A stretch of 64,000 bases of DNA from Hyphomicrobiales bacterium. Lineage in GTDB: Bacteria; Pseudomonadota; Alphaproteobacteria; Rhizobiales; Rhizobiaceae. Positions 18,126-27,310 of this stretch are shown here, piece after piece. Made by a program: the position numbers and the translations under genes. The notes beneath the pieces are model-generated. The model did not search any database. It was not told the origin of the DNA and saw nothing but the letters and a program-made list of their open reading frames with translations. How positions within the stretch are numbered: the first letter of the stretch is position 1; each line of letters starts with the position of its first letter. The stretch is from contig UBJO01000048.1 in NCBI GenBank assembly GCA_900465665.1, positions 1 through 64,000 of the forward strand, in the 5' to 3' direction.

Positions 18126-21100
18126 GCTGATGCCTCCTTATCGTGGGGGGCCGTAGACGGCTCGATGTTCACCAAAAACGCCTTCGATTCCGGTGTCTCG
18201 ATATTGGCGTCGCCGACAAAGGCGGCGAGGGAATTCGGGCCGAAGCCCTTCTTCGCCAAGCCAACGAAGCCCCAGTGCAGCGGAATGCCGACGATATGGA
18301 CGGGCTTTCCGTCACAGATGAGAGGCCGTATTCTCTTCGTCACCACGGCTTTCGCTTTGATGGAGCCCCGTTTTGACCAGACGCGAACCCAACCGCCGTT
18401 CGTTATCGCTTTCTCAGCGGCAAGCTCCTCAGAAATCTCGACGAAAAATTCTGGCTGAAGCGCGGCATTCACACGGTTGTGCTTGGTCCAGAAGTGGAAG
18501 TGCTCCGTGAGGCGGTAAGACGTCGCGGCATATGGGAATTCCTCTGAAGTGCCGAGCCGTTCGACATCCGTCTGGAATACGCGAGCAACGGGATTTCCTC
18601 TTATCTTGGGATTGAAGACATTCGGAACAGGTGACTCGAATGGCTCCATGTGAGCTGGGAACGGACCGTCGCGCATGAGACCTCGAGCGAACAGACGAGC
18701 TGTTCCTTCCTGGTTCATGATGAAGGGGCCGACATCTTGAGGTTTGGCGGTCGGCGAGATGTCTGGAACGTCATACCCCGTCCATTTAGTACCGTCCCAC
18801 TCCAGCAGCTTGCGAGACGGATCCCACGGTTTGCCGTTCAAGTCCGCTGAAGCGCGGTTATAGAGGGTGCGCCGGTTGAGTGGCCAAGCGAACGTCCACC
18901 CGAGATAAGCGCCGGTCTCGTCAGGATCGTGGTTGTCTCGACGGGCCATGTTGTTTCCCACCTCGTTGAAGCAGCCCGAGTAAATCCAGCATCCTGACAT
19001 AGTCGAACCGTCGTCCTGCAGCTGCGAGAAATTCACGACTTGTTTGCCGGCGGCCACAAGCAACTTGGTTGGGTCTGTCGGGTCCATGACGTCAGTTAGC
19101 GCGCGTCCGTTGATCTCCTTGGCGAGCTCTTCTGGAGTCGGCTCGTTCGGATCCTCATAGTCCCAACGCATGTTGAGGATGGGATCGGGGAAAGCCCCAC
19201 CTTCCTTGCGGTATAGCTCACGCATCCGCAGAAAAATCTGCGCTATAATGTAGGTGTCATGCTGCGCTTCGCCGGGAGGTGTTCCGCCTGCCCAGTGCCA
19301 CTGAAGCCACCGGCCCGAATTCGTCAGAGACCCTTCCTCTTCCGCGAAGCAGGTTGTCGGCAATTGGAACACTTCAGTCTTGATCGACGCTGTGTCCACT
19401 GGGTTGAAATCGCCGTGGTTCTCCCAAAACCGCGAAGTTTCTGTTTCCAGCGGGTCCATCGTGACCAGCCAGTTCAGATTTGAAAGTGCCTTCGTGTTCT
19501 TTGCTCGGTCCGGGAAGGCCAAGATTGGATTGAAGCCCTGACAAATGTAGCCGTTTACCTTGCCGTCGTACATCAACTCGAACATGCGAAGCACGTCGTA
19601 TGACGGCACGTCCAGTTTGGTAATGTAGTGGTAAGCCCAGTCGTTTTCGGCGGTTGCGTTATCACCCCACATCGCCTTCTGGAACGAGACCATGAATTTC
19701 TTGTAGTTCTGCCAATAGCTAGTCTGACCAGGACGAAGTGGCTTAAACTGCCGTGTGGACATGTAGGTCTCGAAGTCCGCCTCCTTTTCCGTGGGCATCG
19801 TGAGGTAACCGGTAAGAAGGTGCGACATGAGGCCAAGGTCGGTAAGACCCTGGATGTTCGAGTGGCCTCGCAGCGCGTTCATTCCGCCACCGCGAACACC
19901 GATGTTTCCAAGGATCAGCTGGAGCATCGCCATCGCGCGAATATTCTGGGAGCCGCTCGAATGCTGCGTCCAGCCCAAGGCGTACATCGAAGTCATTGTC
20001 TTGGTCGGTGTCGAGCACTCAGAGATCATCTCGGCGACCTTGAGGAATTTCTCCTTAGGGGTGCCGCAGATGCGCTCGACCATCTCCGGCGTATATGGCG
20101 CGAGATGTTCCTTCAGCAGGTTCCATACGCAGCGCGGATGCTCAAGGGTTGGATCCATAGTGACGAACCCGTCAGGTCCGAGCACATAGTCCCAACTGGA
20201 CTTGTCATAATCGCGCTTCTCTTCATCGTATCCCGTGAAGAGGCCATCCTTGTAGGCGAAACCGTCTTTGACGATGTATGCGGCGTTGGTGAACGCCTTC
20301 ATGTACTCCCACTGCACCTTGTCGTTCTCGATGCAGTATTTCATCACCCCGTTGAGGAATGCGATATCCGTGCCTTGGCGGATCGGCGCGTAGAAGTCCG
20401 ACACCGACGCGGTCCGCGTATACCGGGGATCCACGACAATGAGTTTTGCCCCGCGGTGCGCTTTCGCCTCGGTCACCCATTTGAAGCCACACGGGTGCGC
20501 TTCGGCGGCGTTGCCACCCATGACGACCACGAGATCTGTATTCTTGATGTCGGTCCAAGCGTTTGTCATTGAACCACGGCCAAATGTTGGGCCCAAACTG
20601 GACACCGTGGGGCCGTGTCAGACGCGCGCCTGATTATCGAATCCTGCTATCCCCAAGCCCTTGGCGAACTTGAAGGTCGCCCATGCGGTCTCGTTGGTGG
20701 TAGCTGAGGCGGCCAGCATCCCAGTGGTAGTCCACCGATTGACTGGAACGCCGGCCTCGTTGTGGGCGATGAAGTTCGCATCGCGGTCGTCCTTCATCAA
20801 CCGAGCGATGCGGTCGAAGGCTTCATCCCAAGACACGCGCTCGAATTTGTCGGAGCCTGGTTTCCTATGCATAGGATACTTGAGGCGGGTGGGCGCTTTG
20901 ACGAAGTCCTTGAGCGCCGCGCCCTTGGGACAGAGGGTTCCGCGGTTGGTGGGATGGTCAACGTCGCCCTCGATATGGATGATGTCGGCCTTTTCGCCCT
21001 TCCGGAGATCACCTTTCGAGTAAATGATAACGCCACACGCAACCGAGCAATAAGGGCAGGTGTTCCGGGTTTCGCTCGTGGACGTGAGCTTGAATGGCCG

Positions 21101-21217
21101 AACATGGGCGATCTCTGCCGCCTCGGCTTCGCCGAAGCCAAGCGCGCCAATCGTTGTCGCCGCTACACCAGCGCCTGTCAGCTTCAGAAAGCCGCGCCGA
21201 GAGAGGTCAGTATTCAT
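18122..21217 (-). CDS. fdoG: Formate dehydrogenase-O/N alpha subunit, selenoprotein
   Basis: 1031 aa when the in-frame TGA at 20618-20620 is read as selenocysteine (codon 200, in QARV-U-HGPTV, exactly where FdnG and FdoG carry Sec). It catalyses formate to CO2 with a molybdopterin guanine dinucleotide cofactor. The N-terminal Tat signal [16 protein letters not shown] points to a periplasm-facing enzyme. A [4Fe-4S] site uses Cys54, Cys57, Cys61 and Cys96. A SECIS hairpin follows the UGA. It heads the operon fdoG-fdoH-fdoI-fdhE-selA-sel1-selB-tRNA-Sec-126-aa gene. Automatic gene calling would split it into two frames. Confidence 0.96.
20575..20617 (-). promoter_or_regulatory. SECIS element of fdoG
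   Basis: Directly downstream of the UGA (20618-20620), CACGGCC (20617-20611) pairs perfectly with GGCCGTG (20581-20575), enclosing about 29 nt. This is the position and size of bacterial SECIS hairpins, which bind the SelB C-terminal domain. I did not fold the inner stem. Confidence 0.8.
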
Positions 21218-21573
21218 AACGCCTCCTATGCGAAAATCACTTCGCCTGAAAGCAAGATGTATAGCGAGTCGGCATTCGTCAAGTTTGTACGTCAGTGCTC
21301 TTTTCGGAGCAAAGCCGGCGCAAGGATTGACCCTAAACCGACCTGGGATCGCCTCGCTGCCGCTTCGAACGTTGGCTGTCTATGCATTGAGGACACCATA
21401 TTGGGGACAAGCCTTAGTGAAGCTTGAGTTGGTCCTCGACGCATCACCTGGGCTCGACCGCGGCAAGCTGGCCGCGGATCTCAGCTACAGCAAATCCCAA
21501 TAGCCAACCTTTGTATACCTGCGGCGACCGGGCGCGGCAGGTAAACCTACTATCGATGATGATGGAGAGTTTC
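21218..21573. other. Divergent promoter region of fdoG and an AraC gene
   Basis: Intergenic. It should hold the fdo-sel operon promoter. An inverted repeat TACCTGC (21516-21522) / GCAGGTA (21537-21543) lies 31 bases before the AraC gene start. No FNR box or sigma-54 promoter was recognised. The frame that joins this region to the AraC gene is not supported by a ribosome site. Confidence 0.4.
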
Positions 21574-22140
21574 ATGGCAGGCCAGGCGCGCTCGGGCAAA
21601 GACTTCCGGACTACGGAGCTTCACGCGTACAGAGAATCCAAGGAAAAAGACGACTACTCGTTAATTTCGCTGTTATGCGAACATCCCGCGCAAGCTGCAA
21701 AAGGCGGTTTGCCCAGCTGGAAAATCAAGAAGCTCGATGAGTTCATCCATGAAAACCTGGCCTCGCGGTTGAGTGGAGAAGATCTAGCAGACGTCTGCGC
21801 TTTGAGTCGCAGTCATTTTCAGAGACCTTTTCATCGGTGCTTCGGTCGTACTCCACAGTCATATATTACCGGGCTGCGGTTGAGATTGGCTCGTCAACTC
21901 CTCGTTGAGACTGACAAACCTATTAAGTTTATCGCGCTTGAATGCGGAATGGCCGACCAGGCACATCTCACTAAGGCTATGAAGCGCGAATGGCATACGA
22001 CGCCGTTAGCTCTCCGCCGGTGTGTCGCGACGGGTTCGGATGGGTCATTGCCTTCGCTGCTAACGACGGCGGTCCAGCGGAGCCTCGACCCGCTGGGATA
22101 TGGTTTTGCTGGTGTGGAGTTCACGTGTCTGAGCATTTGA
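21574..22140 (+). CDS. AraC-family transcriptional regulator (188 aa)
   Basis: A short AraC/XylS-type protein that is mostly DNA-binding domain. HTH 1 is LSGEDLADVCALSRSHFQR and HTH 2 is KFIALECGMADQAHLTKAMK, with the typical connecting helix containing RLARQLL. There is no long sensor domain, only about 55 residues before the HTH. The start at ATG 21574 is chosen for a GGAG site 6 bases upstream; a run of three ATGs at 21556-21562 is the alternative. It is divergent from fdoG, so control of the formate operon or itself is possible. The end extends about 40 residues past the HTH. Confidence 0.82.
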   Translation: MAGQARSGKDFRTTELHAYRESKEKDDYSLISLLCEHPAQAAKGGLPSWKIKKLDEFIHENLASRLSGEDLADVCALSRSHFQRPFHRCFGRTPQSYITGLRLRLARQLLVETDKPIKFIALECGMADQAHLTKAMKREWHTTPLALRRCVATGSDGSLPSLLTTAVQRSLDPLGYGFAGVEFTCLSI

Positions 22141-22169
22141 ATCCACGAGAGGAGGTGGGTATTTGGCGT

Positions 22170-23009
22170 CTAGGATTTAGGAGCGGCCAAGCGCGCAACA
22201 ACGTCTTCAAGCCCAGCGGCACCTCCCAGCGCCCACGCTTCGATCGCGTGAACGTCGCGGCCAAGTCGCCTTGCGGCTGTGGCGAATTCTTCGACATCCG
22301 CGCGATTGAGCTTGGCTATATGGGCTGCGATATCGGGCGTGACCTTAGTTCCAAGTGCGTCCAAGATGAAGCTTCCGCCGCTACTGTGGGCGAACGCATG
22401 ACGCAGGCTCGAAGGCTCAACCCCGAAGGCGTCAGCTATGGCAAATACCTCGACGATATTTCGTAGGTTTGAGACCGTTAGTGCGTTGTTGCATAGTTTG
22501 GCGGCTTGACCGGTCCCGGCCTCTCCCATGTGTACGACATGCCGGCTATGGCAGCCTATGATGGTTTCGCATCGAGCTAGTGTCTCCACCAGGCATCCCA
22601 CGAAGCACGTCATATTTCGAGCAATAGCTCCCGGGCGACCTCCGCTAACTGGCGCGTCGACGAATTCGATACCTGCGACAACACACCGTTCGGCGAACGC
22701 ACGCGCCTCTCCAGGATCGCCGGTGGCGTGATTGATTATCATCGCACCATGGGGCAAGTCCTCGAGAAGGCCGTCATCCATCAATTGCCGTATGTCCGCG
22801 TCGTCCCGCAAGCAAAGGCATAGAACTGACACCGTTCTGGCGAGATGTGAAGGACTGCGGTGTTTTGTAGACTCGGTGCCGCCGAGCTCTTTGTACGATG
22901 CCTCACGACGTGCCCAAACATGCAGCGGGAAGCTCTCGGCAATGGCGACTGCCATTGGCGCGCCCTGGTCGCCGAGGCCAATGAAGCCTACTTTGGGGAG
23001 GGAGGTCAT
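22170..23009 (-). CDS. NAD(P)-dependent 3-hydroxyisobutyrate dehydrogenase-type oxidoreductase
   Basis: 279 aa, beta-hydroxyacid dehydrogenase family. It has the N-terminal Rossmann motif VGFIGLGDQGAPMA, the substrate-binding DAPVSGGRPGA, and the GQAAKLCNNAL segment with the catalytic Lys. The substrate is unknown; members reduce or oxidise 3-hydroxyisobutyrate, tartronate semialdehyde or succinic semialdehyde. The start at 23009 overlaps the preceding SDR stop by ATGA, so the two are a translationally coupled operon. Confidence 0.87.
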   Translation of the reverse strand: MTSLPKVGFIGLGDQGAPMAVAIAESFPLHVWARREASYKELGGTESTKHRSPSHLARTVSVLCLCLRDDADIRQLMDDGLLEDLPHGAMIINHATGDPGEARAFAERCVVAGIEFVDAPVSGGRPGAIARNMTCFVGCLVETLARCETIIGCHSRHVVHMGEAGTGQAAKLCNNALTVSNLRNIVEVFAIADAFGVEPSSLRHAFAHSSGGSFILDALGTKVTPDIAAHIAKLNRADVEEFATAARRLGRDVHAIEAWALGGAAGLEDVVARLAAPKS

Positions 23010-23926
23010 AGACCGCCCACCATCGAAGAGGCCATAGTCCATAGTCGTGCCGCGTTTTCTGGATCAATCGCATAACGCGCAACCCCCTTGAACGGTCCGT
23101 TCCCCCGTTCATCAACGACCGGAGCTTCTTGGCAGTCGTCGAAATATTTCCCGGAGATGCCATCTAAGAGCGGCGACGCAGCCAGAAGGACCGTAGTCGA
23201 TGCCCCTTGTTGGGGTGTCTTCCGCAGATGTTCTGGAGTACGTAAACCTCCCGTGTGTTTCTGTAAGTTGGTCGCGATAGCGCCCGGATTTAGGGCGTTG
23301 GAGCTGATCCCGTCATCCGACCAGTGTTGCGTGATCCCCACGGACATCAAAATGCACGCGGTCTTGGATTGGCCGTATCCGAGGAGAGGATCATAAGAAA
23401 TAAATCGGAAGTCCGGGTCATCCCAGAAGACGGGCGCGAAGAGGCTACCTACGGATGCTACTGAAATAACGCGAGCCCCGTTTGCCTTCGCCAGGCAGCG
23501 GCGTAGACCTTGAGCGAGTGCAAAGTGCCCAAGATAGTTGGTCGCGAACTGCATTTCGTGTCCCTCAGGACTGCGCTGCAGTTCTGGGATTGCCATAACA
23601 CCGGCATTGTTCACCAAGATATCCAGTTTGCTATCCCACGAAGCGACAAACTCGCTTACCGATTTGAGGTTTGCCACATCGAGCGCTCGAACCGTCACTG
23701 ATCCTCGCGTGGACTTGGAGCTAATTTCCGCGGCCACACGCTGGGCATCGTCAGGTCGGCGTGCCGCTATGGTAACTGTCGCCCCTGCTTCAACAAGCGC
23801 CTTCGTTGTTTCCAGCCCAATCCCGCCAGCACCTCCGGTGACGATGGCAGTCTTGCCGGTTAGGTCTACTCCCTCAAGGACTTCGGCAGCGGTACTGTTG
23901 AAACCGAATGAGTTGGTGCCTGGCAT
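23006..23926 (-). CDS. Short-chain dehydrogenase/reductase (306 aa)
   Basis: It has an NAD(P) site TGGAGGIGLE, the NAG motif LVNNAGVMA, catalytic Ser in ISVASVGS, and YGQSK with Tyr and Lys. It is related to the SDR at 3873-4835 (same N-terminal layout with a long lead-in and the same SALNPG/HPG stretch). The ATG at 23926 has GGAGAC 5 bases upstream; an 86-residue N-terminal extension in the same frame has no support. It is divergent from the LysR gene at 23990 and coupled to the 3-HIB-type dehydrogenase. Confidence 0.88.
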   Translation of the reverse strand: MPGTNSFGFNSTAAEVLEGVDLTGKTAIVTGGAGGIGLETTKALVEAGATVTIAARRPDDAQRVAAEISSKSTRGSVTVRALDVANLKSVSEFVASWDSKLDILVNNAGVMAIPELQRSPEGHEMQFATNYLGHFALAQGLRRCLAKANGARVISVASVGSLFAPVFWDDPDFRFISYDPLLGYGQSKTACILMSVGITQHWSDDGISSNALNPGAIATNLQKHTGGLRTPEHLRKTPQQGASTTVLLAASPLLDGISGKYFDDCQEAPVVDERGNGPFKGVARYAIDPENAARLWTMASSMVGGL

Positions 23927-23989
23927 GGTCCGTCTCCTTTTCATTTGTAAGGTTGCCTCCAGAATACTCATGTGAGATTGATGAACTAG

Positions 23990-24934
23990 ATGGCTAGAAA
24001 TACACAGTCCGATGAGGTTCTTCGCACAGCCGGCTCCCTGCCGCCGGGTGAACTTGCCGCATTTCTTGCCGTCGCCGAACATGGGGGGTTCCGATCGGCG
24101 GCCCGCACCATGGATCAGAGCGCTTCGGCACTGAGCCATGCAGTTGCAGGGTTGGAGCGGCGACTGCAAGTGAAGCTCTTCCACCGATCGACGCGCAACG
24201 TTTCGCTGACCGAAGCCGGAGAGAGGTTTTTCTCTCGACTGATGCCTGCGGTCAGTGAGATCGGGAAGGCTGTGGAGGAACTGACGAACACGAGCGCCGG
24301 TCCCGCGGGCCTAATAAGAATCAACACTGACGCCACGGCCGCCGAACAAGCGCTGATTTCCCTAATAGCGGCATTCACCAAGTCCCACCCGGGAATTAGG
24401 ATCGAAGTCGTAACGGAGAAGCGACTTGTCGACATCGCCGAAGGAGGCTTCGATTGCGGAGTACGTCTAGCCGAGTTGGTATCGGACGAGATGGTGGCGA
24501 TCCCGATCGGACCGGAGCAACAGCACATCGTTATTGGCTCACCCTCTTACCTTCATGAAGCTCCACCACTCAGGCGGCCTTCGGACTTGGGGCTTCACAC
24601 TTGTGTTCAGCTAAGGATGCCAACAGGTGCGATTTACAGGTGGGAGTTTGCAAAACGAAATGAATCTCTCACGGTTTCCGTCGATGGCCAGGTTACAGTC
24701 GATAACTCTCGACTCCTTCTTGAGATGGTCAAACAGGGGTGTGGACTCGCCTATGTAACGAAGTGGATGGCGTCCGAAGCTCTAACCGCCGGCGAAGTTT
24801 GTCAGGTTCTAGCCGATTGGACACCGCCATATCCTGGCTTGTGTCTCTATTATCCAAGACACCGACATCTCAGCGCTAGCATGCGGGCGTTCATCGAGTT
24901 CCTGCGTTCCAATCGGCGTGCCGGAGAAAGGTAA
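23990..24934 (+). CDS. LysR-family transcriptional regulator
   Basis: 314 aa, longer than the usual ~300 by a leader of about 18 residues. The N-terminal winged HTH is visible as FLAVAEHGGFRSAARTMDQSASALSHAVAGLE, followed by RLQVKLFHRSTR. The C-terminal periplasmic-binding-like domain binds an unknown inducer. It is divergent from the SDR/3-HIB-type operon with 63 bases between starts and is its likely regulator. The spacer contains an ATAC-TCAT-GTGA half-matching the ATAC-N4-GTAY element. Confidence 0.92.
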   Translation: MARNTQSDEVLRTAGSLPPGELAAFLAVAEHGGFRSAARTMDQSASALSHAVAGLERRLQVKLFHRSTRNVSLTEAGERFFSRLMPAVSEIGKAVEELTNTSAGPAGLIRINTDATAAEQALISLIAAFTKSHPGIRIEVVTEKRLVDIAEGGFDCGVRLAELVSDEMVAIPIGPEQQHIVIGSPSYLHEAPPLRRPSDLGLHTCVQLRMPTGAIYRWEFAKRNESLTVSVDGQVTVDNSRLLLEMVKQGCGLAYVTKWMASEALTAGEVCQVLADWTPPYPGLCLYYPRHRHLSASMRAFIEFLRSNRRAGER

Positions 24935-25238
24935 AGCGTGCGTCCCAGAGTGTGTGCAGCTCATCTACTGGCAGCACGAAAGTAGCTTGTCACAGTTGTC
25001 GCGTGCCATCACGTATACGATGGTTTGCTATCGCGACTGGGGCCAATTTGAGCCGACAATCGGCCCGTTTCGAGATACGTCCTAAACCCCCGCAATCGCT
25101 CAAGCATACACCCGTATAGCTTGGTTATATTTGACGTTCAGACAAAAGATGTCTCTCCGGCTATCGACAAAAGCCTGGTGCCGACGAACAGACAGTCGGG
25201 ATCGGAAGGGTCTCGACCAACCATAGGGAGATAGACTA
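24935..25238. other. Intergenic region with regulatory elements
   Basis: No gene seen. It contains CGTATACG inside an inverted-repeat-like CATC...GATG context near 25012-25027, and the ATAC-ACCC-GTAT element at 25106-25117, both upstream of the second NmrA-like gene. Confidence 0.45.
25106..25117. promoter_or_regulatory. ATAC-N4-GTAY element, copy B
   Basis: ATAC-ACCC-GTAT, 122 bases upstream of the NmrA-like gene at 25239. Its right half, CCCGTATAG, is close to those of copies C and D. Confidence 0.5.
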
Positions 25239-25985
25239 ATGAAATTTGTTGTCGTAGGAGGGACTGGATTCATCGGTTCGAAAGTCGTGGCGAAGTTGCA
25301 GGCCGCTGGACATGAGGTCGTGGCAGCAGCCCCGAACAACGGCGTTAACAGCGTAACCGGGGAAGGACTAGACCGCGCGATGGCGGGAACACACGCCGTG
25401 CTCGACGTGACCAATTCCCCGACCTTCGAGCCACAAGCGATTCTCGATTTCTTCCGAACGTCTACCGCAAATCTTCTTGACGCAGAGAAGAAAGCCAACG
25501 TCCAGCACCACGTTGTGCTATCGATCGTGGGCACTGAAAAGCTCCCGGACAACGCGTACTTCAAGGGCAAAGCGGCTCAGGAAGACTTGGTTAAAGCGGC
25601 AGGAGTGCCATACACGATCGTGCACGCGACCCAGTTCATGGAGTATCTTGGCGTCATCGCCGATCTCGGCGGGACCGAAAAGGAAACCCATATTTCAACT
25701 GGAAACGTTCAGGTGATTGCTGCGGACGACTTGGCTGAAGCTCTAGTTGGCGTGCTTACGGGCAGCCCCTCCAACGCCATAGTTCAAGTTGCGGGGCCCG
25801 AGCGCGCTCCCATGAGCGAAGTCGTCGCGCGCTACCTGAAGGCAAAGGGCGATGCTCGGACCGTCAAGGCCGATCCAGATGCTTTATACTTCGGATCCCA
25901 CCTCAAGGCCGACACACTTGTGCCAGCCGGCGAGGTGTTACTGGGTAAAACTCGGTTCGATCAGTGGATCTCGACGCAGAGCTGA
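25239..25985 (+). CDS. NAD(P)-binding NmrA-like oxidoreductase, paralogue 2
   Basis: 248 aa, atypical SDR. It has a Rossmann motif VVGGTGFIGSKVV at the N-terminus, NGVNSVTGEGLDRA, VTNSPTFEP, HHVVLSIVGTEKL and the YFKGKAAQEDLVK helix. It is about 75% identical by eye to the copy at 35104, and also close to that at 38607. The start has GGGAGATAGACTA before ATG. It probably binds NADPH; the reaction is unknown. It is convergent with the Rrf2 gene 26066, with a good terminator between. Expression likely uses the ATAC-N4-GTAT element. Confidence 0.85.
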   Translation: MKFVVVGGTGFIGSKVVAKLQAAGHEVVAAAPNNGVNSVTGEGLDRAMAGTHAVLDVTNSPTFEPQAILDFFRTSTANLLDAEKKANVQHHVVLSIVGTEKLPDNAYFKGKAAQEDLVKAAGVPYTIVHATQFMEYLGVIADLGGTEKETHISTGNVQVIAADDLAEALVGVLTGSPSNAIVQVAGPERAPMSEVVARYLKAKGDARTVKADPDALYFGSHLKADTLVPAGEVLLGKTRFDQWISTQS

Positions 25986-26007
25986 AAGAGCTACGACTGG
26001 ATATTTT

Positions 26008-26046
26008 AAGCGGTGCTGCCTGGCGAAAAATCGGGCAGCGCCGCTT
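26008..26046. terminator. Bidirectional hairpin terminator
   Basis: A 13-bp stem, AAGCGGTGCTGCC with GGCAGCGCCGCTT (one G-T pair), and a 13-base loop. It lies 22 bases after the NmrA-like stop and before the converging Rrf2 gene. The T run is short. Confidence 0.6.
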
Positions 26047-26065
26047 CTATTGATGCCTTCGGCGC

Positions 26066-26557
26066 TTATTGTGTCGATCCGTTCTTGCCGATGAAATTTC
26101 GTAGATAATCGGCATGTCCCTGGGTGCGAGCTGCGCGCGCAGCTGACAACAGGTCACTAAGAGTAATGTTACGCAGGGATGAGCGCCAAGCCGCATCGGC
26201 GGCCAACATCATCTCGGTTACGGGGCAGGCTCCGGGTTGGGGATCACCACCATCTTTCGAAACAGTGAGCCACAGTCCGGTATCCTGGTATGTTGGCTGG
26301 TCGCCCACCACGGCCTCAACGATATCAAGCACGGATATCTGGGCGGCTGGCTTCGATAGCCGATAGCCTCCTGTTGGCCCCATCGCTCTAGCTAGAATGC
26401 CTGCCCGCGACAGCTCTTGGAGACCTTTGCTCAAATACTCTTTTGGCAGGTGAAATAGGGAGGCGAGAGCGCTAGTGGATATGTAGCCACGAGCTGACAG
26501 TTCTGCGAGAACGAGGCAAGAGTGTAGAGACCATTCGACGTGCCGTCCAAGCAACAT
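26066..26557 (-). CDS. Rrf2-family transcriptional regulator
   Basis: 163 aa. N-terminal winged HTH (ALASLFHLPKEYLSKGLQEL) followed by the wing GPTGGYRLSKP typical of Rrf2. The C-terminal half has only one Cys in the region where IscR/NsrR hold Fe-S ligands, so it is unlikely to bind a cluster and resembles the YwnA-like, non-cluster Rrf2 group. It is convergent with the NmrA-like gene at 25239 and may belong to the same stress circuit. Start ATG 26557; no strong ribosome site was seen. Confidence 0.85.
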   Translation of the reverse strand: MLLGRHVEWSLHSCLVLAELSARGYISTSALASLFHLPKEYLSKGLQELSRAGILARAMGPTGGYRLSKPAAQISVLDIVEAVVGDQPTYQDTGLWLTVSKDGGDPQPGACPVTEMMLAADAAWRSSLRNITLSDLLSAARAARTQGHADYLRNFIGKNGSTQ

Positions 26558-26732
26558 TTTCAGCTTTCGAAAGATGAAGCATTATCTCCCTCTGCAATAG
26601 CTGGTTCCACCGCGTCGCATAAAGGTAAACGGAGGTGAATCTTGACGAAGCGCAATCTTGCGTATGCAAATTGGTCAAAGGGGCGTCGGGAAGGTCCAAT
26701 TCGGCGACCTGAGAGGCGTTTCAGGTTAAGCT

Positions 26733-27176
26733 TTAACAATAGCCGAATCCGGTAACGTATTGCTTGAAAATCTCTTCTTCGTTCTCCGTCTCGCTCAGGA
26801 TGCCTGCAAGAATGTCTCGCGCATTCAACACGCCAACAGCGCGGCCTTCTTTATCGAGAACAGGGAGATGGCGAAAATCGTGCTTTCTGAGGGTTTGCCA
26901 AACAGTCTCAAGAGTATCCGTAAGTCTGCAACTGACGATATTCGTTTGCATCGCAGTGCTGACCGTTGTGGAGCGATCCAGCATACCCAAGCTCACGAAG
27001 ACTCGGAGTACGTCGCTCTTGGTAAGAAGACCGACCAGCTTTCGGTCGGCGCGGCAGACGACGATCATCTCCGCGCCATGTTTGAAGAGAGCGGCGGCGT
27101 TCAAGAGCGGAGCGTCCGGCGAGATTTTCACAAGTCTGCTCTTCGCTGTTGTAGCTAGCTGTCGGATGAATGCCAC
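26733..27176 (-). CDS. CBS-domain protein
   Basis: 147 aa consisting of two CBS domains (about residues 8-60 and 70-130): LLNAAALFKHGAEMIVVCR...VGLLTKSD and LETVWQTLRKHDFRHLPVLD...VGVLNARDI. CBS pairs bind adenine nucleotides or SAM and sense energy state. Small stand-alone members occur in alphaproteobacteria next to stress and redox genes. It is upstream of nothing on the - strand within the window except Rrf2, and follows the RegA-like gene by 135 bases. The partner is unknown. Confidence 0.87.
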   Translation of the reverse strand: MAFIRQLATTAKSRLVKISPDAPLLNAAALFKHGAEMIVVCRADRKLVGLLTKSDVLRVFVSLGMLDRSTTVSTAMQTNIVSCRLTDTLETVWQTLRKHDFRHLPVLDKEGRAVGVLNARDILAGILSETENEEEIFKQYVTGFGYC

Positions 27177-27310
27177 TGGGAAGTCTCCGGCCCATCACCA
27201 AGCGTTAGGGCGAGTTTGGTTAGAGGGATTAAAGGGGGTGGTGTCACAACGTGCTTGGCCACGGGGGCGTTTCGGCCGGCTGGGCGCGTTTCGCAGACCA
27301 ACGCCGTGCT

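Noticed and set aside
17490-18458. A 322-aa open frame antisense to fdoH
   Set aside because: Shadow frame; FdoH has four complete Fe-S motifs on the other strand.
19628-20572. A 314-aa open frame on the opposite strand of fdoG
   Set aside because: It is a shadow of the high-GC coding strand with no ribosome site and no recognisable family.
18122-21217. Apparent frameshift or broken gene: two ORFs for fdoG
   Set aside because: The break is a single in-frame TGA at the known Sec position, with SECIS and all Sec genes nearby. It is a selenoprotein, not a pseudogene.
27177-27310. Possible sigma-54 or FNR sites in the intergenic region
   Set aside because: I looked for GG-N10-GC and TTGAT-N4-ATCAA patterns here and upstream of fdoG and hmp, and none matched well enough to report.
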